Positions 16,484 to 27,123 of a DNA stretch of 64,000 nucleotides are shown here, in pieces (positions within the stretch are counted from its first letter, which is position 1; each line of letters begins with the position of its first letter). The notes beneath the pieces were generated by a model. That model did no database searches and was not told the DNA's origin. It saw only the letters and a program-made list of their open reading frames with translations. The DNA comes from Sphingomonas sp. (GTDB lineage: Bacteria > Pseudomonadota > Alphaproteobacteria > Sphingomonadales > Sphingomonadaceae), in the NCBI RefSeq assembly GCF_004799495.1, contig NZ_SSMY01000001.1:186001-250000 (forward strand), in the 5' to 3' direction. The position numbers and the translations under genes were made by a program.

Positions 16484-17522
16484 CGTCCGACCAACGCCCG
16501 GTCGCGCAACCCGCGCCAGACTTTCAGCGCCTGCACCGTTTCCGCGACGTCGTGGACGCGCAACAGCTGTATCCCGGCTTCCGCGCCTTTCAGCGCCAAC
16601 GCCAGCGAGCCACCGAGCCGCCGATCTGGCGGTGCTTCGTTCGACAGCGCCCCGATCATCCGCTTGCGGCTGGCGCCGAGCATGATCGGGCAGCCCAGCC
16701 CGTGGAACATCGCGAGGCCGTTGAGCAGCGCGAGATTGTCAGCGAGCCGCTTGCCGAACCCGATGCCGGGATCGACGATGATTTTCGCTCGATCGACACC
16801 GCCCGCGACCACCGTCGCGACGCGATCCTCGAGCCAGTCGAACACTTCGGTCAGCACGTCGCCATAGCTGGCGCCGCCATGCGGCCCCTTGGCCGGATCG
16901 GGCGAGTGCATCAGCACCACCGGGCACCCCGCCTTCGTCACCACCCCCAGCGCGCGGTCGTCCCAGATCAGCGCCGAGACATCGTTGACGATGGCCGCAC
17001 CGCCCGCCAGCGCCGCCTCCATCACCGCGGCCTTGCGCGTGTCGATTGAGACCAAGGTCCCCGCCTTGGCGAGCCCGCGTACCACGGGATCGGTGCGCTC
17101 GATCTCGTCGCCTTCCCACACCGTCTGCGCGCCGGGCCGGGTCGATTCGCCGCCGACATCGATCAGCGCCGCGCCCGCCCCCGTCATCGCGACGCCGGCC
17201 GCGACCGGATCGTCCGACGCGCCGCCCGAAAAACTGTCGGGCGTGACGTTGAGGATACCCGCGATCTGCGGCTGGTCGAACCGCAAGGTCCGCTCGCCCA
17301 ATACCAACGGCGCGCGCGGCGCGGTGATCGCGGCGTGGAGTCTGGCGGCGCGCTCGTCGGTCGCGCCCAGGGTCTTGTCGAACTCGGCGATCGAGATCGT
17401 GCGCCGCGCGCCGTCCTCGATCACCTCATACGCGGCGAACCACTGCATCCCCGCCGCGATCCGCGCGACTTCACCGTCATGACCGATCGGCGTGTCGACG
17501 AACTGGACGGGGCGGAGGTGCA

Positions 17523-17523
<1 letters not shown>
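16480..17523 (-). CDS. folP: Dihydropteroate synthase with N-terminal extension
   Basis: FolP condenses p-aminobenzoate with hydroxymethyl-dihydropterin diphosphate in folate synthesis (target of sulfonamides). The 347-residue protein has the core motifs GILNVTPDSFSGG, LIDVGGESTRPGA, VNDVSAL, IIVDPGIGFGK and a final GASRKRMIG. About 85 residues precede the first motif, longer than E. coli FolP, as often seen in alphaproteobacteria. Start GTG 17523 overlaps the ccrM stop by one base (TAGTG), indicating coupling. Confidence 0.92.
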
Positions 17524-18831
<1,308 letters not shown>

Positions 18832-18833
<2 letters not shown>

Positions 18834-19440
18834 AGAACGGAAGAACCGTTTGCGCGACCGGCGCGAAGCTGCGGCGGTGGAGCGGCGTGATCCCGTGCTC
18901 CTTGAGCGCACGGAGATGCTCGGGCGCGGGATAGCCCTTGTTCCGTTGCCAGCCGTAATGCGGATAGGTTTCGGCATGCGCGATCATGATCTGGTCGCGG
19001 GTGTGCTTGGCGACGATCGAGGCGGCGGCGATCGACAGGCTGATGCCGTCGCCCCTGACGATCGCGGTCGCGGCGTAGCGCCAGCGCGGCAGGCGGTTGC
19101 CGTCGACCAGGACGTGCCCGGGATCGCAGCCGATCGCCGCGCACAGCTGTTCGACCGCCAGCGTCATCGCCTTCATCCGCGCCCAATAGATGTTGAGCAC
19201 GTCGATCTCGTCATTCTCGACGATCCCGACCCCGACCACCGCGCACTTGCGTAGCCGGTCGTGGAGCCGCTCGCGCTCGGACGCCGACAATTTCTTCGAA
19301 TCGTCGATCCCGCGCGGGATGCCCTTGGCCGGCAGAATTACGGCTGCCGCGACCACTGGCCCCGCGAGCGGCGCGCAGCCGGCTTCGTCCACCCCGACGA
19401 CCGGGGCGACACAGAGCTTTTCGTGTTTGAGGCCGGGCAT
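18832..19440 (-). CDS. rnhB: Ribonuclease HII
   Basis: RNase HII removes ribonucleotides and RNA primers from DNA. The 202-residue protein starts MPGLKHEKL and has the active-site acids D18, E19 (VDEAG), D113 (VDGN) and D149 (VAKHTRD). The usual G(R/K)G ribonucleotide-recognition motif just after DEAG reads GCA here (residues 21-23), unlike most RNase HII. The rnhB-ccrM order is common in alphaproteobacteria. The stop codon lies within a GANTC site. Confidence 0.88.
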
Positions 19441-19442
19441 GT

Positions 19443-20210
19443 TCAGCCCTCTATCTCGTCAAACGGCACCACGCCAAGCGCATGGCCCATCGGCCCGTGC
19501 CCGCCACCCAGCCGCGGTGCCGACAGGATCGCGATACGAACGAAGCGGATCGCGCGCTCCACCGCATCCTCGACCGTCATGCCGCCGCCCAGCCCGGCCG
19601 CGATAGCGCTCGACAGCGTGCAGCCGGTGCCGTGTGTGTCGGTCGTGTCGAACCTTTTGGCCTCCCACTGGCGCAGCCTGCCGCCGGGCGCGTAGAGTTC
19701 GTCGACGATCCGTTCGCCCTCGGCATGTCCGCCCTTTTCGAGCAAGTGGCAGCCATGCGCGAGCACCGCGTCGCGCCCCCCGAGCGCCGCCAGTTCGGGC
19801 AAGTTGGGCGTCGTCACCGTCGCAAGTTTCATCAGCCGCTCAAACGCCGCGATCGTGTCTGCGTCCGCCAGCACATCCCCGCTGGTCGCGACCATCACGG
19901 GATCTAACACGATCGGCACGTCGATATGCTCGAGCACGTCGGCCACCGCATTCGCGGTCCCGGCCGATCCGATCATGCCGATCTTGACCGCGTCGACGCC
20001 TATGTCGGTCACCACCGAATTGATCTGCGCGACCACCATCCCGGCGGGCACGGGCAGCACTGCCTGTACCCCCAGCGTATTCTGCGCGGTGATCGCGGTG
20101 ATCGCGGTCATCGCGTGGCCACCGAGCATCGTCACCGTCTTGATATCGGCCTGAACGCCCGCGCCGCCGCCCGAATCGCTGCCGGCGATGATGAGGATGC
20201 GGGGGGTCAT
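19443..20210 (-). CDS. thiD: Hydroxymethylpyrimidine/phosphomethylpyrimidine kinase
   Basis: ThiD phosphorylates HMP and HMP-P in thiamine synthesis and salvage. The 255-residue protein has the ribokinase-like ThiD signatures: IAGSDSGGGAGVQADIKT at the N-terminus, TAQNT, IVLDPVMVATSGD, and the anion-hole DTHGTGCTLSSAIAAGL near the C-terminus. ATG 20210 (MTPRILIIAGS) is chosen over an upstream ATG because the first strand begins right after it. It ends two bases before rnhB, so thiD and rnhB are probably cotranscribed. Confidence 0.92.
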   Translation of the reverse strand: MTPRILIIAGSDSGGGAGVQADIKTVTMLGGHAMTAITAITAQNTLGVQAVLPVPAGMVVAQINSVVTDIGVDAVKIGMIGSAGTANAVADVLEHIDVPIVLDPVMVATSGDVLADADTIAAFERLMKLATVTTPNLPELAALGGRDAVLAHGCHLLEKGGHAEGERIVDELYAPGGRLRQWEAKRFDTTDTHGTGCTLSSAIAAGLGGGMTVEDAVERAIRFVRIAILSAPRLGGGHGPMGHALGVVPFDEIEG

Positions 20211-20326
20211 GGCGGTCGCGAATGTTCCCAATGTTCGCAGTGGCTATGGTGTTCGCCGGGAACCCGAAACGGCCGTGGCGACATCATGCCGCTCCATGCC
20301 ACAGCCGCGCGCGTGTAGGAAAGTTT

Positions 20327-21217
20327 TTATCCCCGCTTACGCGCTTGGGGGTAGCTGCCGAGTACACGCAACCATTTGGAATGGAACCCCAATTCTTCCA
20401 ACGCGCGGTCGAGATTGTCGTCGCCTGGCTTGCCTTCGACATCGGCGTAGAAATCGGTCGCGGCGAAGCTGCCGCCCTTTTGATAGCTTTCCAGCTTGGT
20501 CATGTTGACGCCTTCTGTCGCGAACCCGCCCATCGCCTTGTACAGCGCGGCGGGGACGTTCCTCACCTCGAAGATGATCGTCGTCATGAACGGGCCGTCG
20601 CCGGTCAGCGGTCGGCCGCCGCGCGCCAGCGTCACGAAGCGCGTTGTGTTGTGCTCGGCATCGGCGATGTCGCTGGCCAACGTCTCCAGCCCATAAATCT
20701 CGGCGGCGCGCGGCGGCGCGAGCGCGGCGACTTTCGGATCGTTGAGTTCGGCGACCAGCGCGGCGGCGCCGGCGGTATCAGGATAGGCGATCGGCGCGAT
20801 GCCGTGCGCTTTCAGCCAGTGGCGGCACTGGCCGAGCGCCTGCGGGTGGCTCATCGCTTCTTTGATGCCGTCGATCGGGCCGAGACCCATCAAGGAATAG
20901 CGGATCGGGAGGAAATGTTCGCCCGTGATGACCAGCCCCGATTCGGGCAGCAGGAAGTGCATGTCGGCGACGCGGCCGTGGAGAGAATTCTCGATCGGGA
21001 TGACCGCGCAATCAGCCTGACCCTGTTTCACCGCATCGATCGCATCCTCGAACGAAAAGCACGGCAGCGGGAGGCCGTCGGGGAACGCTTCGAGCGCCGC
21101 GACGTGGCTGTTCGCGCCCGGCGCGCCCTGAAACGCGACCGCGCGGCTTGGCGTCTTGGCGGCGGCTTCAGCCATCGCGGCGACGATCGGACGAGCGGGG
21201 GCGGCGAAATTCTCCAT
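20327..21217 (-). CDS. pheA: Prephenate dehydratase
   Basis: Converts prephenate to phenylpyruvate in phenylalanine synthesis. The 296-residue protein has a PDT catalytic domain (about 22-205) with AFQGAPGANSHVAA, CAVIPIENSLHGRV and the essential TTRF (NTTRFV). A C-terminal ACT regulatory domain (about 215-290) has NVPAALYKAMGGFA. The usual ESRP phenylalanine-binding motif reads ESYQ here. It is monofunctional: no chorismate mutase domain. The gene faces away from the cytochrome c gene across a large inverted repeat. Confidence 0.93.
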   Translation of the reverse strand: MENFAAPARPIVAAMAEAAAKTPSRAVAFQGAPGANSHVAALEAFPDGLPLPCFSFEDAIDAVKQGQADCAVIPIENSLHGRVADMHFLLPESGLVITGEHFLPIRYSLMGLGPIDGIKEAMSHPQALGQCRHWLKAHGIAPIAYPDTAGAAALVAELNDPKVAALAPPRAAEIYGLETLASDIADAEHNTTRFVTLARGGRPLTGDGPFMTTIIFEVRNVPAALYKAMGGFATEGVNMTKLESYQKGGSFAATDFYADVEGKPGDDNLDRALEELGFHSKWLRVLGSYPQARKRG

Positions 21218-21266
21218 GGAGCGCCGCGCTTAGTGGTGCGTTTGTCGCCTAGCAAGCTAGGCTCGC

Positions 21267-21350
21267 GCGGTGCCGGCCCGCTCCCCCCTCCCGACCGCCC
21301 AATCAGGGTATTCTATGGGCGGTCGGGAGGGGGGAGCGGGCCGGCACCGC
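21267..21350. repeat. 34-bp perfect inverted repeat with 16-nt loop
   Basis: Arms 21267-21300 and 21317-21350 are exact reverse complements over 34 bp (arm core CCCGCTCCCCCCTCCCGACC), separated by AATCAGGGTATTCTAT. The element lies between two divergently transcribed genes, so it is not a normal terminator for either. It differs in arm sequence from the other repeat families here. Confidence 0.85.
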
Positions 21351-21445
21351 ATGGCGACCGTGAGGTCGCCCAAACGAACCTTGCCCGCTGCGTTTCGCGT
21401 TACTAAAGGGTCAAGCACTCAATTCAGGGGCGTCGCGGAAAAACC

Positions 21446-22144
21446 ATGAACGACAATAGCAACACGATCGCGGGCTGGACGCTGGCCGGGTGCTTCGCCG
21501 CGCTGGGCCTGACGATCGTGGGCGGGATGATCTACAAGAGCCACGAGCCCAAGAAGGAAGGCTATCCGGTCGAGGCGGTCGATGAAGGCGGCGGCGATGC
21601 GGGTGCTGCCGAAGTGCCGATCGCGACCCTGCTCCCCACCGCCGACGCGGCCAAGGGCGCGGAAGTGTTCAAGAAGTGCGGCGCGTGCCACACGATCAAC
21701 CAGGGCGGCGCCAACGGGATCGGCCCGAACCTCTACGCGACGGTCGGCGAAGCGGTTGCGACGGGCAAGGGCGGGTTCGCCTTCTCCGACGCGCTCAAGG
21801 CCAAGGGCGGCAAGTGGGGCTTCGACGAGCTCAACGCGTGGCTGACGAGCCCGCGCAAATATGCGCCGGGCACCAAGATGACCTTTGCGGGTCTCTCCAA
21901 CCCGAAGGATCGCGCCGACGTGATCCTGTATTTGAATTCGCAAGGCTCGAACCTGCCGCTCCCGCCGCCCCCGGCGGCCGGCGCCGCGCCCGCGTCGGGC
22001 AAGCCCGCCACCGCGACTGCCCCGGCGTCGCCGAGCGACGGCAAGGGCGCGGCAGCGGCCGGTGCCGAAACCGTCGGCAACCCGTCCGCCGCATCCGGCG
22101 CGCCGTCGAAGGATCCCAACGCCGTCAAGCGCGCAGGGAAATAA
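21446..22144 (+). CDS. Membrane-anchored class I cytochrome c
   Basis: An electron carrier with an N-terminal membrane anchor (about residues 10-30), a periplasmic spacer, a c-type haem domain (about 68-168) with CGACH (Cys78, Cys81, His82) and Met145 in the KMTFAG ligand loop, and a Pro/Ala-rich tail of about 60 residues. It resembles the CycM/cytochrome c552 type that hands electrons from bc1 to aa3 oxidase. The tail is low-complexity and not needed for the fold. It stands alone downstream of the inverted repeat. Confidence 0.9.
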   Translation: MNDNSNTIAGWTLAGCFAALGLTIVGGMIYKSHEPKKEGYPVEAVDEGGGDAGAAEVPIATLLPTADAAKGAEVFKKCGACHTINQGGANGIGPNLYATVGEAVATGKGGFAFSDALKAKGGKWGFDELNAWLTSPRKYAPGTKMTFAGLSNPKDRADVILYLNSQGSNLPLPPPPAAGAAPASGKPATATAPASPSDGKGAAAAGAETVGNPSAASGAPSKDPNAVKRAGK

Positions 22145-22163
22145 GACCAAACTAAATGACGCT

Positions 22164-22230
22164 TCCCCGGCGAAAGCCGGGGTCCAGCATAGCGCCGCCC
22201 GCAACTGGATCCCCGGCCTTCGTCGGGGAG
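22164..22230. repeat. Palindromic repeat, CCCCGGCGAAAGCCGGGG family
   Basis: Inverted copies of CCCCGGCGAAAGCCGGGGTC and ATCCCCGGCCTTCGTCGGGG separated by about 25 bp, in the gap between convergent genes. The same element is at 25444-25508, in both cases at a gene end, so it may also act as a transcript 3' end. Confidence 0.8.
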
Positions 22231-22252
22231 CCGTTGTTCGTTGTCCGTTATG

Positions 22253-23197
22253 CTATTCCCCCGGCCCCGCGGTCGGCGCGTGCGCGGCGACCTGTTCGGC
22301 GGAATGCCGTTCTGCCTCGGCCTTGCCCTGTTCGGTCGACCGGTCGCGGTAGAAGGCCTGGACGTGTTCCCAGCCCTCCTCGGCGGTTTCGCAATAGGTG
22401 AAGATGCCGAGGTCCTTGGCCGACACCACGCCTTCCTCGACCAGCGCCGGGAAATTGACGACGCGCTCCCAGAATTCGCGGCCGTAGAGCAGCACCGGGA
22501 TCGGCTGGATCTTGCCGGTCTGGATCAGCGTCAGCAGTTCGAACAGTTCGTCGAACGTGCCGAACCCGCCCGGGAACGCCGCCAGCGCGCGCGCGTGAAG
22601 CAGGAAGTGCATCTTCCTGAGCGCGAAATAGTGGAACTGCAGGCTGAGGCCGGGCGTGACATAGGCGTTGGGCGCCTGTTCGTGCGGCAGCAGGATGTTG
22701 AGACCGATCGATTCGGCGCCGACGTCCGCCGCGCCGCGATTGGCCGCTTCCATGATCGACGGCCCGCCGCCCGAACACACCACGAAGTGGCGCTTGCCCG
22801 ATTCATCGAGCGGGAACTGGCTGGCGATCCGGCCCAGCTCGCGCGCGACGTCGTAGTATTTGGACTTTTCGACCAGTCGCTGAGCGATCGTGCGCGACGT
22901 GTCGTCGGTCGCGGCGGCGAGGATCGCCTTGGCCTTTTCGGGCTCGGGGATTCGTGCCGACCCGTACATCACGAAGGTCGAGGCGATCCCGGCTTCATCG
23001 AGGATCAGTTCTGGCTTGAGCAATTCGAGCTGGAAGCGGACCGGGCGCAAATCCTCGCGCAACAGGAAGTCCATATCCTGAAAGGCCAAGCGGTAGGCCG
23101 GGTTTTCGGTCTGCGGGGTGGAGATGCCGACCTTGGCGCGGTCGGCTTCTTCCTTGGCGCGCGGAAAGACGCGCGAGGGAACACGGGTTTCAGTCAT
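22253..23197 (-). CDS. LOG family protein (TIGR00730-type)
   Basis: A 314-residue lysine decarboxylase-like (LOG) protein. The Rossmann fold has FVMYGSARIPE, FVVCSGGGPSIMEAANRGA, and the nucleotide-binding PGGFGTFDELFE motif. Some LOG proteins cleave nucleoside monophosphates (cytokinin riboside monophosphate phosphoribohydrolase); in bacteria the physiological substrate is often unknown. An N-terminal extension of about 50 residues precedes the fold. The C-terminal tail is charged and probably disordered. Confidence 0.88.
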   Translation of the reverse strand: MTETRVPSRVFPRAKEEADRAKVGISTPQTENPAYRLAFQDMDFLLREDLRPVRFQLELLKPELILDEAGIASTFVMYGSARIPEPEKAKAILAAATDDTSRTIAQRLVEKSKYYDVARELGRIASQFPLDESGKRHFVVCSGGGPSIMEAANRGAADVGAESIGLNILLPHEQAPNAYVTPGLSLQFHYFALRKMHFLLHARALAAFPGGFGTFDELFELLTLIQTGKIQPIPVLLYGREFWERVVNFPALVEEGVVSAKDLGIFTYCETAEEGWEHVQAFYRDRSTEQGKAEAERHSAEQVAAHAPTAGPGE

Positions 23198-23270
23198 CCC
23201 AGCCTAGTAGAGCAAGGAATTATAGATCGGCAAGTGCGGTAGGTTTGCGTCGGCGAGCCGAACCAAAGCC

Positions 23271-23930
23271 CTATCGGCAGAAGCTCTTATGGTCGTCTTC
23301 CAGATGAAGGTGATCGTGGTGCGCGGCGTTGTAGTCGGGGCTCAACACCGTGCCGAACCGCTTGCACGCCGAGGCGTGGATCAGCTGGAAGAAACGTTGC
23401 GTGTCCGCATCGTCGGCATGCCAATCACCCTCTACCGAAATGCGCCGTCCGTCCGCCAGGATGAACGCCGACACGTCGACCGCATTGGCGAGCGCGTGGC
23501 CCGACAAACGGGGCGTCGCGGTGCCGACGGTGTTGCGGCACGCATACGTCCCCATCGTCTCGATCCGCACCAGCTTGCTGCCGAGCACCTGGTACGCGGC
23601 GGGCGCGACGGCATTGCGCGTCCAGCCGATGAATTCCTCCGCCAGCCCGCAGCGCATCGCCTTGATGCCGGTGACCGGCACGCCAATGTCGATCAACTGC
23701 ACCGCGCCGATCACCTGGCACCCGCCGCCATAATCACGATCGGGCAGCGGCGAGAAGCGCACCTCCTCGCGGCTGAGGTCGGCGAAGCACGCCTGCGTGT
23801 CGCGGCTGGTCGGCAGGCTGAGCGTGACCGGCGGCGCGCCCATTGGCCGGGCCGGCGGCAAGCGGTCGTTGCCGCCGCCGAACACGCAGCCCGCGAGGAG
23901 CAAACCGGTCAAGGGAGCCAGAACCTTCAC
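23271..23930 (-). CDS. Extensin-like C-terminal domain lipoprotein
   Basis: A 219-residue predicted lipoprotein starting at GTG 23930 (MKVLAPLTGLLLAGC, lipobox LAGC). The rest is the extensin-like C domain: CQVIGAVQLIDIG, then GTYACRNTV, RLSGHALANAVDVSAFILADG, and DYNAAHHDHLHLEDDHKSFC. The HALANAVDV and HHDHLHL segments contain the conserved His/Asp residues of a zinc-type active site (D-Ala-D-Ala carboxypeptidase-like fold), so a cell-wall role is likely but not proven. Confidence 0.85.
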   Translation of the reverse strand: MKVLAPLTGLLLAGCVFGGGNDRLPPARPMGAPPVTLSLPTSRDTQACFADLSREEVRFSPLPDRDYGGGCQVIGAVQLIDIGVPVTGIKAMRCGLAEEFIGWTRNAVAPAAYQVLGSKLVRIETMGTYACRNTVGTATPRLSGHALANAVDVSAFILADGRRISVEGDWHADDADTQRFFQLIHASACKRFGTVLSPDYNAAHHDHLHLEDDHKSFCR

Positions 23931-24215
23931 GCCCCCGACTGTCGCGCATCATGGTTAACGGTTCGCAAACATCGCCACGCCGGCGACTAGTCGAAAATCG
24001 TCGAGTCCACCGCGTGCAATTGCAGGTCTGCGACATGACGGATGATCGTCGCCAGGCACGCGGCGGCGCCGATGCCCGTTGCGCCGCCCAAGATCAGTAA
24101 AACCCCCTGCGCCACGCTGAAACCGATCATGGGATCGGGATTGCGCGGCATGAAAGCTTGTATCGTCCCCAGGACACCGCGCCCGAGTCCTTGACGCACC
24201 GCAGCAAATCTATAC

Positions 24216-24269
24216 GCACGCCGACGGGCCACGCGGTCCCAACGCCGCGCGTGCTCTCTGCAAGGAGAG
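24216..24269 (+). promoter_or_regulatory. serC leader RNA (alphaproteobacterial serC motif)
   Basis: Just before serC the mRNA can form an outer stem GCACGC (24216-24221) / GCGTGC (24249-24254) enclosing a GC-rich hairpin. It is followed by CTCTC / GAGAG (24254-24258, 24265-24269), whose 3' arm overlaps the Shine-Dalgarno AAGGAG. This layout matches the serC motif described upstream of serC in alphaproteobacteria, whose ligand is unknown. Confidence 0.65.
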
Positions 24270-24275
24270 ACTGAC

Positions 24276-25433
24276 ATGACTGAACTGCTCGTTCCCGACG
24301 CCACAGCTGCGTCCGTCGCCAAGCCGAACACCAAGCCGGCGCGACCCCATTTCTCCAGCGGACCCTGCGCCAAGCCCCCGGGCTGGGACGCGTCGAAGCT
24401 CGACACGCGCGTGCTCGGCCGCTCGCACCGGTCCAAGCTGGGCAAGGCGCGGTTGCAATATGCGATCGACCTGATGCGCGAGGTGCTCGGGCTTCCGACC
24501 ACGCACCGCATCGGCATCGTGCCAGGCTCCGACACCGGCGCGTTCGAGATGGCGATGTGGACGATGCTCGGCGCGCGGCCCGTGACGTGCCTAGCGTGGG
24601 AGAGCTTCGGCGAAGGCTGGGTGACCGACGCGGTCAAGCAGCTCAAGATCGAGCCGACCGTCATCCGCGCCGACTACGGCCAGCTGCCCGATCTGGCGCA
24701 CGTCGATTGGACCAACGACGTGCTGTTCACCTGGAACGGCACGACATCCGGCGTCCGCGTGCCGAACGGCGACTGGATTCCCGGAGACCGCGAAGGGCTG
24801 AGCTTTGCCGATGCGACCAGCGCGGTGTTCGCCTACGATCTGCCGTGGGACAAGATCGATGTCGCGACCTTCAGCTGGCAGAAGGTGCTGGGCGGTGAGG
24901 GCGGGCACGGCGTCCTGATCCTCGGCCCGCGCGCGGTCGCGCGGCTGGAGACTTACACGCCTGCATGGCCGCTCCCCAAAGTGTTCCGGCTCATGTCGAA
25001 GGGTGCGCTCGCCGAGGGCGTGTTCAAAGGCGAGACGATCAACACGCCGTCGATGCTCGCGGTCGAGGATGCGATCTTCAGCCTCGAATGGGCGAAATCG
25101 CTCGGGCCGCGCGGCTTGATCGCGCGGAGCGATGCCAATGCCGCGGCGCTCGACGCGATCGTCGCGGCGCGCGGCTGGCTCGGGCATCTCGCGACCGATC
25201 CGGCGAGCCGGTCGAAGACCAGCGTCTGCCTGACGGTCGAGGGCGCGGACGAAGCGTTCATCAAGAAGATGGCCGCGCTGCTCGAAACCGAGGACGCCGC
25301 GTACGACATCGCCGGATATCGCGACGCCCCGCCGGGCCTGCGCATCTGGTGCGGAGCGACGGTCGACACCGCCGACATCGTCGTGCTCGGGCCGTGGCTC
25401 GACTGGGCCTATTCGCAGGCGAAGGCCGCCTGA
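24276..25433 (+). CDS. serC: Phosphoserine aminotransferase
   Basis: A PLP-dependent enzyme making phosphoserine from 3-phosphohydroxypyruvate, second step of serine synthesis. The 385-residue protein begins with an N-terminal tail, then RPHFSSGPCAKPPGW, and has SWQKVLGGEGGHGVLIL with the PLP Lys, and GETINTPSMLAVED. It is the longer alphaproteobacterial/archaeal-type SerC. The upstream leader RNA overlaps its ribosome-binding site. It is followed by serA after a palindromic repeat. Confidence 0.95.
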   Translation: MTELLVPDATAASVAKPNTKPARPHFSSGPCAKPPGWDASKLDTRVLGRSHRSKLGKARLQYAIDLMREVLGLPTTHRIGIVPGSDTGAFEMAMWTMLGARPVTCLAWESFGEGWVTDAVKQLKIEPTVIRADYGQLPDLAHVDWTNDVLFTWNGTTSGVRVPNGDWIPGDREGLSFADATSAVFAYDLPWDKIDVATFSWQKVLGGEGGHGVLILGPRAVARLETYTPAWPLPKVFRLMSKGALAEGVFKGETINTPSMLAVEDAIFSLEWAKSLGPRGLIARSDANAAALDAIVAARGWLGHLATDPASRSKTSVCLTVEGADEAFIKKMAALLETEDAAYDIAGYRDAPPGLRIWCGATVDTADIVVLGPWLDWAYSQAKAA

Positions 25434-25443
25434 ATTCCGCTGT

Positions 25444-25508
25444 TCCCCGGCGAAGGCCGGGGTCCAGCTTCCACAGACATCGTAACTGGACCCCGGCCTT
25501 CGCCGGGG
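25444..25508. repeat. Palindromic repeat, CCCCGGCGAAGGCCGGGG family
   Basis: Second copy of the element at 22164: CCCCGGCGAAGGCCGGGGTC facing GACCCCGGCCTTCGCCGGGG across about 28 bp. It fills the serC-serA gap and could attenuate read-through between the two genes. Confidence 0.8.
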
Positions 25509-25521
25509 CACGGAGAAGAAA

Positions 25522-27099
25522 ATGCCAAAAGTTCTCATCAGCGACAAAATGGACCCCAAGGCCGCGCAGATCTTCCGCGAGCGCGGGGTCGAGGTCGACG
25601 AGATCACGGGGAAGACCCCCGACGAGCTTGCCGCGATCATCGGCGACTATGACGGCCTCGCCATCCGCTCGTCCACCAAAGTGACCAAGGCGATTCTCGA
25701 CGCCGCGACCAATTTGAAGGTCGTCGGCCGGGCCGGGATCGGGGTCGACAACGTCGACATCCCCTATGCCAGCGCCAAGGGCGTGGTCGTCATGAACACG
25801 CCCTTCGGCAACTCGATCACCACCGCCGAGCACGCCATCGCGCTGATGTTCGCGCTCGCCCGCGACTTGCCCGAGGCGGACAAGTCCACACAGGCGGGCA
25901 AGTGGGAGAAGAACCGCTTCATGGGGGTCGAGATGACCTCCAAGACGCTCGGGCTGATCGGCGCGGGCAACATCGGGTCGATCGTCGCCGACCGCGCGCA
26001 CGGCCTGCGGATGAAGGTGATCGCGTTCGACCCGTTCCTGTCGCCCGAACGCGCGGTCGAACTGGGCGTCGAGAAGGTCGACCTCGACGATCTGCTCGCG
26101 CGCGCCGATTTCATCACGCTCCATACCCCGCTGACCGACCAGACGCGCAACATCCTCTCTCGCGACAATCTGCTCCGCACCAAGAAGGGCGTGCGCATCG
26201 TCAATTGCGCGCGCGGCGGGCTGATCGACGAGGCCGCGCTCAAGGAATTGCTCGATTCGGGGCATATCGCGGGTGCCGCGCTTGACGTGTTCGTGACCGA
26301 GCCGGCGACAGAATCGCCACTGTTCGGCACGCCCAACTTCATCTCCACCCCGCACTTGGGCGCGTCGACCAACGAAGCGCAGGTCAATGTCGCGATCCAG
26401 GTCGCCGAGCAGATGGCCGATTATCTGGTCTCGGGCGGGGTCACCAACGCGCTCAACGTGCCGAGCCTCAGCGCGGAGGAAGCGCCGCGGCTCAAGCCGT
26501 ACATGGCGCTGGCGGAGAAGCTCGGCAGCCTGGTCGGCCAGCTCACCACCGGCGCGATCGGGCGCATCTCGATCCATTCGGAGGGCGCCGCGGCCGAACT
26601 CAACCAGAAACCGATCGTCGCGGCGGTGCTCGCCGGGTTCCTGCGCACGCAGACCGACACGGTGAACATGGTCAACGCGCCCTTGCTCGCGAAGGAACGC
26701 GGGATGGAGGTGAGCGAGGTGCGCACGCAGGGCGAGAGCGATTACCACACGCTGCTGCGCGTCTCGGTACGCACCGACGCCGGTGAGCGGTCGGTCGCGG
26801 GCACGCTGTTCGGCGACGAGGCGCCGCGGCTGGTCGAGCTGTTCGGGATCAAGGTCGAGGCCGACCTCGCCGGGCACATGCTCTACGTCGTCAACGAGGA
26901 CGCGCCAGGGTTTATCGGCCGGCTCGGCACGTTGCTCGGGACCGAGGGCGTCAATATCGGCACCTTCCACCTGGGGCGGCGTAGCACGGGTGGCGAAGCG
27001 GTGCTGCTGCTGTCGGTCGACGACCCGGTGACGCCCGAGCTGATCGCCAAGGTGCGCGGGCTCGCGGGCGTGAAGACCGTGATGGGGTTATCGTTCTAG
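25522..27099 (+). CDS. serA: D-3-phosphoglycerate dehydrogenase
   Basis: First step of serine synthesis (3-phosphoglycerate to 3-phosphohydroxypyruvate, NAD-linked). The 525-residue long-form enzyme has a Rossmann loop GLIGAGNIGSIVADRA, an Arg in NCARGGLID, the His-bearing STPHLGAST, an intervening domain with ALNVPSL, and a C-terminal ACT domain (about 450-525, MLYVVNEDAPGFIGRLGTLL). It follows serC in the same direction, giving two consecutive pathway genes. Confidence 0.95.
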   Translation: MPKVLISDKMDPKAAQIFRERGVEVDEITGKTPDELAAIIGDYDGLAIRSSTKVTKAILDAATNLKVVGRAGIGVDNVDIPYASAKGVVVMNTPFGNSITTAEHAIALMFALARDLPEADKSTQAGKWEKNRFMGVEMTSKTLGLIGAGNIGSIVADRAHGLRMKVIAFDPFLSPERAVELGVEKVDLDDLLARADFITLHTPLTDQTRNILSRDNLLRTKKGVRIVNCARGGLIDEAALKELLDSGHIAGAALDVFVTEPATESPLFGTPNFISTPHLGASTNEAQVNVAIQVAEQMADYLVSGGVTNALNVPSLSAEEAPRLKPYMALAEKLGSLVGQLTTGAIGRISIHSEGAAAELNQKPIVAAVLAGFLRTQTDTVNMVNAPLLAKERGMEVSEVRTQGESDYHTLLRVSVRTDAGERSVAGTLFGDEAPRLVELFGIKVEADLAGHMLYVVNEDAPGFIGRLGTLLGTEGVNIGTFHLGRRSTGGEAVLLLSVDDPVTPELIAKVRGLAGVKTVMGLSF

Positions 27100-27123
27100 C
27101 CCGGAGGCGCTAAAGGCCCGCGC

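Noticed and set aside
23987..24151. Possible 54-codon minus-strand gene upstream of serC
   Set aside because: One hydrophobic segment but a weak ribosome-binding site, and it sits next to the serC promoter/leader; the evidence is too thin to call a gene.
24191..24216. TTGACG / TATACG as a serC promoter
   Set aside because: The spacing is about 14 bp, too short for a confident sigma-70 promoter.
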